Source: Deltaproteobacteria bacterium (GTDB taxonomy: Bacteria; Myxococcota_A; JAADFL01). Taken from it: DNA of 18,571 bases. The notes under the pieces are model-generated. The model was not told the origin of the DNA, searched no databases, and saw only the letters and a list, made by a program, of their open reading frames with translations. Where the stretch lies: assembly GCA_013152945.1 (NCBI GenBank), contig JAADFL010000013.1:1-18571 (forward strand), written 5' to 3'. Positions 7,309 through 14,851 of this stretch are shown in pieces (the first letter of the stretch is position 1; the number at the start of each line of letters is the position of its first letter). A program made the translations under genes and the position numbers.

Positions 7309-8937
7309 CTAGAACCATCCGGCGAGTCCGAACATCCCACCGATCAACGTGAAGGTTTCTTTGCCGTTGAGCCGCCAGTTACACTGCCGGCTGTCGATAC
7401 TACAGGAATCCCGCGTGAACTCGGCCGTGGCTTCGCCGACCTGCCCGTAATCCGCTCTTAGCTCGACCAGGAAGGAAAGGTGGGAGATAACGTCGTACCC
7501 CAGTTGAATCTTTCCTCCGAAAAGCAGCAGGTCGTCTGTGCTGTACAGGGTGTGGCCCCGGTCAGCCACGTAGTAGTAGCGTTCGCCTCCCCAGGCGGAC
7601 AAGGACAGCTTCAAGTCGCTTAATGGCAGCCAGGTGGCGTTCAGCGAGCCGGAAAAGAGGGTCCTTGCCTCGCGAGGCCAAATCGCCGCATCATCCAGGG
7701 GATACCCGGGCAATGGCGCGGGCGAGGGAAGCAGCTCCCATGACCAGACCGAGCGCGCGGGTGGATCGCTGTTGTGCAGCACTGTCAAGGTTCCTCTGAT
7801 CGAAAGCGATTCGGATGGACTCCAGGTCATCGAGGGTTCCACTTGTAACACGCGACCGTCCGGGTAGAAAGACAGCGCTCCCCCGAGGCCCAGGGAGACA
7901 GGACCTATCTCATGTTTCGTCTCCAGCAAGGCCACTTGCAGGTGATTCGTTGTATCGAGGTCTCCGAACACGTGCACGTAACCGGCGAACACTTCACCTC
8001 CTCGCCACAGGTGTAACGAAAACGCAGCCTCGATTTCGTGCTGCATTGCCGAATAATCGTTATGCCAGGTTATCTCCACCATGTTGTATGAGAGGTAGAG
8101 CTCGGCTATTTTGCTGACCGCGCCCTGGCATACCACGGTAGTTGCCCAAAGGAATGCACGGTCGTTGTCAAGCCCGAGGAATCGGCGGTAGGTCCCATAG
8201 ATACCTGCAAGGCCGGAGAACATCGGCGTGGAACGTGCTTTCGCGACTGCCTGGAGCCCCTTGGTGACCCTCGCATCTTTAGGGGCTACAGCGCGGGCGG
8301 CAAGGAAGTAATGCTCGGCTGCATCCAAGCTCTCGTTCCCGCCCAGCATGACACTGGTCCAACCAAGGCCGAGCAGGGCGTTTAGGTCTCCCGGCCTGAG
8401 TTCCAGTGCCTTGTTATAGGCAGAGAGGGCGGCGGCGAGTGATCCTTGCTCGTAAAGGGCCAGTCCGAGCCTGACCCAGGCCCAGTACGAAAGGGGGTCT
8501 TCCTCGATTACTTCATTGCAGACCTTCTCCACTTCATGCCAGCGGCCATCCCCTATCAAGGGGAGCGTGAGGCCGAGCTTGGCTTTCTCGGATTCGGGCT
8601 GAAACTCGAGGGCTTTACGGTATGCCCTGGCGGCTGATTCGTTGTCTTTAAGGCGATAGTACAACCAGCCTGTCTTGAGCATTAGATCGAAGCTTGGCCC
8701 GGTACGGCTGACTGCACGTTTTAACACGGAGAGCGCTTCCTCGAGGCGACCCTTGGACTCCAGCGCGTTGGCGATGGATAACGGGCTTTCGGGGGCGCCC
8801 CGTTCCCCTGGAGGCACGGTTTTTTCGGTTACACGGCCACCGCTTCCTGCCGTCACCGTACTCGATTCAGCGACGGCAGGGCAGGCGGCAACGAGCGCCA
8901 GGAGAAAGGATATCCCTGTACCGCGGGGCTTGGTCAA
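7309..8937 (-). CDS. TPR protein with C-terminal outer-membrane beta-barrel
   Basis: 542 residues. The TTG start at 8937 overlaps the stop of the upstream gene (TTGA) and has GGAGGA about nine bases before it; no closer ATG gives a signal peptide. Residues 1-24 are a signal peptide (ISFLLALVAACPAVA). Residues about 50-235 contain about five TPR units. From about 250 to the end, alternating hydrophobic/polar strands with many aromatic residues end in GLAGWF, the terminal Phe typical of outer-membrane barrels. TPR-plus-barrel architecture is known from polysaccharide or peptide exporters (for example PelB, BcsC) and from YaiO-like proteins. It is much shorter than BcsC, so the barrel would be small to medium. 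In this operon it could be the outer-membrane exit or receptor for the product; that is inference. Confidence 0.82.
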   Translation of the reverse strand: MTKPRGTGISFLLALVAACPAVAESSTVTAGSGGRVTEKTVPPGERGAPESPLSIANALESKGRLEEALSVLKRAVSRTGPSFDLMLKTGWLYYRLKDNESAARAYRKALEFQPESEKAKLGLTLPLIGDGRWHEVEKVCNEVIEEDPLSYWAWVRLGLALYEQGSLAAALSAYNKALELRPGDLNALLGLGWTSVMLGGNESLDAAEHYFLAARAVAPKDARVTKGLQAVAKARSTPMFSGLAGIYGTYRRFLGLDNDRAFLWATTVVCQGAVSKIAELYLSYNMVEITWHNDYSAMQHEIEAAFSLHLWRGGEVFAGYVHVFGDLDTTNHLQVALLETKHEIGPVSLGLGGALSFYPDGRVLQVEPSMTWSPSESLSIRGTLTVLHNSDPPARSVWSWELLPSPAPLPGYPLDDAAIWPREARTLFSGSLNATWLPLSDLKLSLSAWGGERYYYVADRGHTLYSTDDLLLFGGKIQLGYDVISHLSFLVELRADYGQVGEATAEFTRDSCSIDSRQCNWRLNGKETFTLIGGMFGLAGWF

Positions 8938-11138
8938 TTTTCGGGCTCCTCCGTAAGGATTTGCTCTACCATGGTCTTTTGCCCGGAGGGACTGTCGAGG
9001 GAGAGCCTGGCCGGGCCGAGCGTCTTGTCCAGGTGCAGCACGGCCTTCCAGGTTTTACCACGGCCTCCCAGCCGGAGCCTGCTCGTGACCTCCACGTGGA
9101 CCGGCATGACGTCCATCGAGAGGCCGGCGATCTCGATTCGTTCCAGGGGACCGAAAGATCCATGTGCCTCGACCCGAAACGGGTCTGTGAATGGAAGGGC
9201 CATGTCCCTGAAAATCCTGGCCATGGGTCCGAGGAACAGGGAAGTGGCAGGTCGATCCTTCCACGTAAGCGCCGGGTCCCTGTCCAGCGGGATCTTGGTT
9301 GCTGCTACGAACAGGGCATAGAGGCCCGAGTGCCTGCTTCCCTCGAAAGAGAGGCTCCAAAACGAGTCGGACGTGATGGAGAAGTAAAGCCTGTCCCCCA
9401 GGGGGCGTGACTCCAGGAACGTTCTGCCGAGCAGGTCGGTCTCGACACACCATTCCTCCACGGTCTCACTGCCGGCGCTCCTGACCTTGAACTTGAACGT
9501 TCGTCCTGTTGCCAGGTCGAGCCCTCCTTTAAGAATGTCGTTCGTATCGATTCGCCGCAGGGCGGTGCCCTCTTCCGGTACCCCACGCGGGATCAGCTCT
9601 GGCCCATCCGGTGTCACCTTGACCCATTCGGCCACCTCGAAGTAAGTGGTGGTGCCCCCGGCTGTTGCCGAGTGCTGTACCTGCACGTGCAGGTGGGGTT
9701 GGGGAGACCGGCCGGAACTGCCGCAGGATGCAATGCCCTGTCCGCGTCTCACCCGGTCGCCGGGCTTGACCTTGATAGAGCCTGCCCGGAGGTGACAGAG
9801 TGTTACGTGCAGGTCCCCGTACAGCCATATGGTTACGAGGTTGCCCCAGTTCTGCTCCGTGTTTATCTCGCCGACCGGGTTGTCAGGCACACCGTCCTTG
9901 ACCGCTGATACCACGCCGTCTACCGGGGAGAGGATCGGCAGGTTGTAGGCATGGTAGTCCTCGACGTGTAGGCCGTTTCCCGAGTAGGGCTTGCCCGATG
10001 CATCCATCACCTCGAGGTCCAGGCCGTGACGCCATTGGCCCTTGTGGGTGATCTTGCCGTCAAACCCCTGTGTAACCGTCCATGTTCCCCTTACGGGCAG
10101 CTCTATCCGGGGCACGCCGTCGGCAGGTACCCGGGCAGTCCTGGCGTTTACGGCCCGCAGGTTGTCCTCGACCCGGCCGGGAGCAAAGTCCACCGGCCTG
10201 ACAGCGCCGGTGCCGCCTTTCAGCTTCAAGCTGTAAAGAGAAACGAGCACTGCGATGTTGAACGGTGCGGCCAGCACGGGCAAGTCCAGGGGCGAAAGAC
10301 ATGCCCGGCAGGCTGCGGTCAAGAGGGCTGCCCCGGCCGCTGCAAAGGCTGCGAATATTATCGAACGCCAGGACATTACCACCCACACGCCGCCTAGCGC
10401 TATAGATGTGAGCAGGAAGTTGAAGCCGAGGTAGGATCTCGATATATCGGTCACGGGGCCGCCGACCAGGCTGTACAGACCGTTACCCGCCGAGTAGCCC
10501 ACTATTGCGAGCAATAGTGTCAGTGGTGAGTAAAACAGGAGACCCAGGAACACGATGATACCGGACAGCAGGTTCACCTGGAAGAAGACCGCTCCAAGGG
10601 ACCGGAGAAAGGTGGAGATGTAAGCTGGTACCGGGAGGGAGTCCGCCCAACGTGCGGCGAGCATCGGGCCGAGCGTAATCTCGAGGTTTGAGAACCCCTT
10701 TGCCGCGAGAAGTGCCGATAATGTTACGAGCACAAAGGGAACGGAGAGAAATGGGAGACCCAGGTGGTCCCCCAGGAACCCCCGGCAGGCAAATGCCACC
10801 AGGGTCGAGCCCGATGCGGCGAGCACGAGGATTGCCATTGCCGGGAGGTCGGGCTTGTACATCAATCCCAGGGCAAGGCCTACCAGGAGGCCGTTGAAGC
10901 CGTACTCTCCACGCCGGATCGCATCCCGCGGGGCTTGCAGGAGAAGCGCCGTGGCAGTGGCGGCGATACAGCCCGTCAGCCCGATGAATCCTTGCCTTGG
11001 CTCGACGAAGGTTGCCGCGGCGAATACGGCGCCCGCCCATGAGCTATGTGCGAACAAGGGTTGTGCATATGCGCGGAGCAATGCCTCGATCCACAGACCG
11101 GGCATGCCCCTTGGAATGCTCGATTCATTGTCAGGCAT
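8934..11138 (-). CDS. Urea-transporter-family channel fused to M23 metallopeptidase
   Basis: 734 residues in three parts. Residues about 18-305 match the urea transporter family (UT/SLC14): the two internal halves carry GFNGLLVGLALG (80-91) and GFNFLLTSIALGG (238-250), and the paired pore segments read LPFLSVPF and LPVLAAPF. Residues about 350-500 are an M23 (LytM-like) domain: the first Zn-ligand motif reads RHGLDLEV (His371, Asp374, an HxxD spacing rather than HxxxD), then CHL (His449) and PHLHVQV (His482, His484). Residues about 520-734 are an unrecognised beta-rich domain. M23 enzymes cut peptidoglycan cross-bridges outside the cytoplasm, whereas known urea channels have both ends in the cytoplasm, so topology is an open question. 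It sits between the decarboxylase gene (35-base gap) and the TPR-barrel gene (4-base overlap). Substrate need not be urea; no urease genes are near. Confidence 0.85.
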   Translation of the reverse strand: MPDNESSIPRGMPGLWIEALLRAYAQPLFAHSSWAGAVFAAATFVEPRQGFIGLTGCIAATATALLLQAPRDAIRRGEYGFNGLLVGLALGLMYKPDLPAMAILVLAASGSTLVAFACRGFLGDHLGLPFLSVPFVLVTLSALLAAKGFSNLEITLGPMLAARWADSLPVPAYISTFLRSLGAVFFQVNLLSGIIVFLGLLFYSPLTLLLAIVGYSAGNGLYSLVGGPVTDISRSYLGFNFLLTSIALGGVWVVMSWRSIIFAAFAAAGAALLTAACRACLSPLDLPVLAAPFNIAVLVSLYSLKLKGGTGAVRPVDFAPGRVEDNLRAVNARTARVPADGVPRIELPVRGTWTVTQGFDGKITHKGQWRHGLDLEVMDASGKPYSGNGLHVEDYHAYNLPILSPVDGVVSAVKDGVPDNPVGEINTEQNWGNLVTIWLYGDLHVTLCHLRAGSIKVKPGDRVRRGQGIASCGSSGRSPQPHLHVQVQHSATAGGTTTYFEVAEWVKVTPDGPELIPRGVPEEGTALRRIDTNDILKGGLDLATGRTFKFKVRSAGSETVEEWCVETDLLGRTFLESRPLGDRLYFSITSDSFWSLSFEGSRHSGLYALFVAATKIPLDRDPALTWKDRPATSLFLGPMARIFRDMALPFTDPFRVEAHGSFGPLERIEIAGLSMDVMPVHVEVTSRLRLGGRGKTWKAVLHLDKTLGPARLSLDSPSGQKTMVEQILTEEPEN

Positions 11139-11173
11139 CTTGGTTCACCGGGCGCCGTGGGTGGCCTGTCCAG

Positions 11174-12580
11174 CTAGGTCCCTCCATGGTATTGACCCTC
11201 GAGGCTCAACCTTGGCGGCAGCTTTTCCCGCCTTAGTATGTCGGAAAGGTCCTCGGCCTCCCGTATCAGCTCCACCTCGCCTCCCAGGCCGATTAGAACT
11301 ACGGGCGGCCTCGACCTGATGAACTGCATCCACTGCGTGACATTGTAGGCGCCCACGGGGCGTATTACCACCCTGTCACCCGTGGACAGGGAAGGGAGAT
11401 TAATCTCCGGGCGTATGATGTCTATGTTCATGCAAAGGGGGCCGTACACGGCCGCCGGCTCGTTGAACGGATCGTGCTCCTGGGCAGGAATAACTTGGTG
11501 GTTGTACCAGAAAGACGTAAAGAGGGTGTTTACCCCTGCATCCAGTATGATTGCCCTAAGCCCGTTGGGCAGGCGCTTGTTGGCAATTACAGTGGAGACG
11601 AGATAGCCGGACTCGTCCACGATCGCACGGCCGGTCTCCAGCACCAGCCTGGGTGGATCTTCCGCGGGTAGGCCGGATTGCGCAAGGCCCACGGAGACCG
11701 CCTCTGCGTACCGGTCGAAGTCGGGGTTCACGGATTCTCCCGTGAAGTACTGGCCCTTTAAGGTGTTCGTGGACGTGAAGCCTCCTCCCATGTCCAGGTA
11801 TTCGATCTTTACACCGTACTCCTTCTCTATCTGGAGGGCAAAGGAGCCGAGCTTTAGCGCGGTGACACGGTACGCATCGGGTTCCAGGATGAACGTGCCG
11901 ATGTGGCAATGGAGCCCCACCAGGTTTAGCTTGCCTCCCCCTACTATGCGCCTGACAGCGGCCAGGGCCTGGCCGCTTTCGAGGTTGAAGCCGAAACGTC
12001 CCCATTGCGGCTGTATCCCGGCGTCCAGGTTGATCCTGATAGCTATCTCGGGCTTCTTGTCGAGACGCGACGCAATGCCTTCCAGCTCGTGCACCTCGTC
12101 CAGGTGATCCACGTGTATTTTGGCCCCGTCCCTGGCCGCACGCTCCAGTGCAGGGACTGGTTTGTACGGCCCGTTAAAGTAGATCTTGTTACCGGGTACT
12201 CCAAGCCGGCGGGCCTTCTCGTACTCCAACTCGGAAACGACCTCTGCCGCGGCTCCTTCGCGGTGGAGAATTGCGCATATTGCATCCAGGTAGTTCGTCT
12301 TGTAAGACCAAGCCAGCTCAACATGTGGATGCCTCGTGGTGAAGGCCCTGGAGGCATCGCGGTACTTGCGCGCCAGGTCCGCCTCGCTGAACACGAACAG
12401 TGGTGACCCGTGGGCGGCCACGAGCTCCGAGACTGGTACGCCGGCTATGTGCGTCATGGGCTTCCTGGATGCGGGCGCTCCGAACTTGTTCATGAGCCCG
12501 GTCACGTGGCGTGCTATCTCGGGGCGCTCGTACCTTTCTTTGACTTCGACTTCGACTTCGTCTTTTCCGTCTTGGCTCAT
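11174..12580 (-). CDS. PLP-dependent amino-acid decarboxylase, LysA/ornithine-decarboxylase fold-III family
   Basis: 468 residues from the ATG at 12580, which lies 10 bases after AAGGAG; a TTG three codons earlier is too close to that site. The alanine-racemase-like barrel carries the PLP lysine in SYKTNY (Lys94), HCHIGT (224-229), the phosphate-binding GGGF (265-268) and ETGR (315-318). The C-terminal beta domain carries YGPLCMNID (Cys383, Asp387), matching the C-x(3)-D active-site motif of diaminopimelate and ornithine decarboxylases, and VGAYNVTQW. It would decarboxylate a D- or L-amino acid or an amino-acid conjugate. An extra charged N-terminal arm of about 40 residues, the company of ATP-grasp and PqqD-like genes and the lack of lysine-pathway genes suggest specialised metabolism rather than housekeeping lysA. 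Substrate unknown. Confidence 0.87.
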   Translation of the reverse strand: MSQDGKDEVEVEVKERYERPEIARHVTGLMNKFGAPASRKPMTHIAGVPVSELVAAHGSPLFVFSEADLARKYRDASRAFTTRHPHVELAWSYKTNYLDAICAILHREGAAAEVVSELEYEKARRLGVPGNKIYFNGPYKPVPALERAARDGAKIHVDHLDEVHELEGIASRLDKKPEIAIRINLDAGIQPQWGRFGFNLESGQALAAVRRIVGGGKLNLVGLHCHIGTFILEPDAYRVTALKLGSFALQIEKEYGVKIEYLDMGGGFTSTNTLKGQYFTGESVNPDFDRYAEAVSVGLAQSGLPAEDPPRLVLETGRAIVDESGYLVSTVIANKRLPNGLRAIILDAGVNTLFTSFWYNHQVIPAQEHDPFNEPAAVYGPLCMNIDIIRPEINLPSLSTGDRVVIRPVGAYNVTQWMQFIRSRPPVVLIGLGGEVELIREAEDLSDILRREKLPPRLSLEGQYHGGT

Positions 12581-12610
12581 CTTCAGCAATCTCCTTCCGA
12601 CAGCGTACGG

Positions 12611-13687
12611 CTATTCGCGGTGTACCTCTCCGGCAGTGCTCAACGCCTCGAGGTCATATAGGGGACGGACGAGATCCAGGGAATGACGCACGAACATTAC
12701 TCCCACGTCATATCTATCGAACGGCTCGACGTTTTCTCCAAGGGCCAGACTGGCACATGCATGGGGGAGATTGGCGCCCGCGCCCGCGGCAAGGTAGCAC
12801 CAGGCGGGAAACCTCGGGTTGATCTCCAGGAGGAAGTAGTCGCCCGAGCGGGCCGTCTTCATGACCTCGAGTTCCAATGGCCCGCGCCAAGACAGTGCAC
12901 GCACGGCCTTCTCCGTCAGCTCCTTGAGCTTTGGGTCACCCACGGTTATTCCGGCCCATGCCTTCCCCTTTTCCGTGAGCACGGTTTTACGCATGGGCAC
13001 GGCTCCCACCAGGCCCCCATTGCCATCTCCGAGGGCAACCACGTCGTACTCTTCACCAACCAGGAACTCCTGCACCACGACGGGCAATCCCCATGCTGCA
13101 GCGATCTTGTTGAAGTACATGGCTGCCTCGGGCTGGGTCCTGGCCACGTACGCATCGTAAAATTGGCCCTTTACCATCAGCGGGTAGGAGTAGGCCCCGG
13201 ATGCTACGAGCCGGTTGAGCTCGTTCAGGTCGGTAATCGGCGTGCTTCTAGGCACGGCTATGTCGAAGCGCTGGGCCAGCTTGTCGAACTCGACCTTGCT
13301 CCTGAGCTTTAATTGTTCTTCTGTAGGAAGGAACGTGCCTATGCCGAGCTTTTCGAGCTTGGGCACGAGTCTCACGTAGGGAAAGAGCTCGGCGTCCAGG
13401 GTGGGAACGATGGCATCGAGGTGCACGCGGGAGTGGATGTAGGAGAGCCGCTCGAAAAGTATATCGTCTCCCTGGGACGGGTACGGCACCATGAACACGT
13501 GATCTGCAATGCCGTCCATGTAGATCCCGGGGTCCATGACGTCATATGCAAGCCCGACCACCTCCAGGCTTTCTCCCATGGCGAGCCTAAGTGCCCTGAT
13601 GACCGGAACGCCGGGGCCCGGGTTGTCTGTTGCGTTGAGGCCACTCACCGCGATGGTGACCTTGCCCTTGCCGTCCTTGCTGCTCAT
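12611..13687 (-). CDS. ATP-grasp ligase (CarB-like)
   Basis: 358 residues. An N-terminal pre-ATP-grasp region begins VTIAVSGLNATDNPGPGVPVIRAL; the ATP-grasp core spans about 125-300 with KFDK-like SKVEFDKLA, the ATP-binding Lys in YPLMVKG (about 173), VVQEFLVGEEYDV (206-216) and the Mg-binding LLEINPR (286-292). This family joins a carboxylate, activated as acyl phosphate, to an amine or other nucleophile. It resembles carbamoyl-phosphate-synthase-like ATP-grasp proteins of unknown function rather than a named ligase. The ATG at 13687 lies three bases after the PqqD-like stop, and the decarboxylase starts about 30 bases downstream, so the three are almost surely co-transcribed. A role in making an amide-linked amino-acid product, then processed by the decarboxylase, is inference. 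Confidence 0.87.
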   Translation of the reverse strand: MSSKDGKGKVTIAVSGLNATDNPGPGVPVIRALRLAMGESLEVVGLAYDVMDPGIYMDGIADHVFMVPYPSQGDDILFERLSYIHSRVHLDAIVPTLDAELFPYVRLVPKLEKLGIGTFLPTEEQLKLRSKVEFDKLAQRFDIAVPRSTPITDLNELNRLVASGAYSYPLMVKGQFYDAYVARTQPEAAMYFNKIAAAWGLPVVVQEFLVGEEYDVVALGDGNGGLVGAVPMRKTVLTEKGKAWAGITVGDPKLKELTEKAVRALSWRGPLELEVMKTARSGDYFLLEINPRFPAWCYLAAGAGANLPHACASLALGENVEPFDRYDVGVMFVRHSLDLVRPLYDLEALSTAGEVHRE

Positions 13688-13690
13688 GGC

Positions 13691-13949
13691 CTACTCACCG
13701 AGGAGGCCGAGATCGGCCAGCCTGTCCATGAAGTCCGCGAGATCGTGCTTGGCGGTATCCTCCTCCACGTCGAAACGGGAGCAGATCTTCTCGACGATTT
13801 CCCTGTCATCCAGCCCCTCGACCAACGAGGCGCAGGATCACCAACCCGGTGCGATTGAGGGTGAACGTATGGCCGCTTGCAGGGTCGAAGGCAAAGCCGC
13901 TTTCGTTGACTGCCAGACTGGAGAGACGCTTACGTGCCTGCTCGTTCAT
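13691..13949 (-). pseudogene. PqqD-like (RRE-fold) protein gene broken by a frameshift
   Basis: GGAGGT precedes an ATG at 13949. The first frame encodes MNEQARKRLSSLAVNESGF, then FDPASGHTFTLNRTGLVILRLV, and stops at 13806 after 47 codons. The remaining PqqD sequence continues in another frame: EGLDDREIVEKICSRFDVEE, then DTAKHDLADFMDRLADLGLL, stopping at 13691. The whole length, 259 bases, is one base more than a clean 85-residue gene, so the fault is a net gain of one base between about 13812 and 13830. PqqD-family proteins (about 80-95 residues) bind precursor peptides or partner enzymes and are the basis of the RiPP recognition element. It is the first gene of the operon. An assembly or sequencing error is as likely as real decay. 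Confidence 0.78.
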
Positions 13950-14016
13950 GTGACCTCCGGGTAACAACTAGATATCAGACATGGATGCACGGGTAAAGGT
14001 TAAAGAACACACAAAG

Positions 14017-14105
14017 GGGATGGAGGCAGCTATCCCATGGAGACACACAATGGGCACACAATAGGGACGCACACACAATGGGGACGGAGGCAGCTATCCC
14101 ATGGA
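14017..14105. repeat. Tandem pair of 26-base units, 63-base period
   Basis: Positions 14017-14042 and 14080-14105 differ at one base (GGGGATGG versus GGGGACGG) and both run through GGCAGCTATCCCATGGA. The spacer is acacac-rich and carries degenerate ATGGGG(A)C words. Confidence 0.85.
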
Positions 14106-14153
14106 AATTACAACGGCATTACATATCTGGCGCCGGACCGCGCATTATTTTTT
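14080..14153. repeat. 74-bp dispersed repeat, copy A
   Basis: Aligns without gaps to 17991-18064 with six mismatches. The core CATTACATATCTGGCGCCGG is identical in both copies. It lies in intergenic DNA, suggesting a member of a small dispersed repeat family or remnant of a mobile element. Confidence 0.85.
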
Positions 14154-14220
14154 CAAACGCTCAAATATGTGAGAGCCGTGAACCGAGGTGGCAGGTGATG
14201 CCGAGCTGGCCGAGGACGGC

Positions 14221-14246
14221 GGCTTATCAATGGGCGTCCAGACCGG
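14221..14246. repeat. 26-bp direct repeat, copy 2
   Basis: Identical to 6648-6673, which is the 3' end of the TPR gene. On the minus strand it again reads TGLDAH-stop, but nothing upstream resembles TPR sequence, so it is either a remnant of a lost paralogue or an independent repeat. Confidence 0.8.
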
Positions 14247-14274
14247 TGCCGGATGAAACTTATTTTAAGCTTCA

Positions 14275-14649
14275 TTACAAGTTACCATCCGGCAGGGATT
14301 CCTTCCCGTACTTTCTTTTCTCCATGAACCCGATCACGACCGCAGACAGACCAATACCTGTAGGCACGCCCGCCAGGGCGATTATGAACGAAGGCGTGAC
14401 TCCGAGGGCCATTGTCACAATCAGCAGGACCATGCCTACCAAGGCAAGGATCCCACCTTTCTTCATCTTTACCGCTGCTGCCTTTGCTATGGCCTTCCGC
14501 TCGTATTTCGCGGAGAAAATAAGATTTTGAAGCACGCGGGCTGCCTCTTCCCGGGGGTATCCCATTTGCAGCAGCTCAACGAGCACCTCTTTGGGCCCGA
14601 TCTTGCCCTTGGTCATTGCCGCGGTCAATGATTCGAGAGCCAATGACAT
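14275..14649 (-). CDS. Small two-helix membrane protein, unknown function
   Basis: 124 residues. GGAG lies seven bases before the ATG at 14649. Residues 1-60 are soluble and helical (GKIGPKEVLVELLQMGYPRE; EEAARVLQNLIFSAKYERKA), with a look of a helix-turn adaptor. Two membrane helices follow, GGILALVGMVLLIVTMALGV (about 65-84) and FIIALAGVPTGIGLSAVVIG (about 88-107), then a charged tail. I do not recognise a family. It is divergent from the GAF gene and separated from the PqqD operon by the repeat spacer, so it stands alone. Confidence 0.7.
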   Translation of the reverse strand: MSLALESLTAAMTKGKIGPKEVLVELLQMGYPREEAARVLQNLIFSAKYERKAIAKAAAVKMKKGGILALVGMVLLIVTMALGVTPSFIIALAGVPTGIGLSAVVIGFMEKRKYGKESLPDGNL

Positions 14650-14783
14650 CCAGTATCTCCACGCAGGCCATCTCGCCGGCCAGTACGATATCCCGGGAAG
14701 CTATTTATCCCATTGCAGCTCGGGGGCGTCAAGATGCTGCTTAGTAGGGCAGAGCACCTGCTTGTAAGCTGCCGGCGGAGGCA

Positions 14784-14815
14784 TTGCAAAGACGCCTCTC
14801 GTATGGTTATACAAT
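14784..14815 (+). promoter_or_regulatory. Candidate promoter of the GAF-domain gene
   Basis: TTGCAA at 14784-14789 and TATACA at 14808-14813 (or TACAAT at 14810-14815) lie 18 to 20 bases apart, about 40 bases before the GAF gene start. Plausible but weak. Confidence 0.3.
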
Positions 14816-14851
14816 GTTATTCTGTCGCATGTGACGAGGAGGTCGTAACGA

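Larger units (their letters stand above)
13950..14274. other. Repeat-rich spacer upstream of the operon
   Basis: No convincing gene. It holds two tandem copies of a 26-base unit (14017 and 14080), CA-rich filler with ATGGGCAC and ATAGGGACG words, a 74-base repeat shared with 17991, and copy 2 of the 26-bp repeat seen at the end of the TPR gene. The operon's promoter should lie in the first part, but I see no clear -35/-10 pair. No small precursor peptide for the PqqD-like protein is evident. Confidence 0.55.

Noticed and set aside
8934-11138. Reading the operon as a urea utilisation cluster
   Set aside because: No urease, urea amidolyase or agmatinase gene is present; only the channel fold suggests urea.
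12683-13858. Two long plus-strand open frames over the ATP-grasp and PqqD-like genes
   Set aside because: They mirror the codon pattern of the minus-strand ATP-grasp and PqqD-like genes and have no motif of their own.
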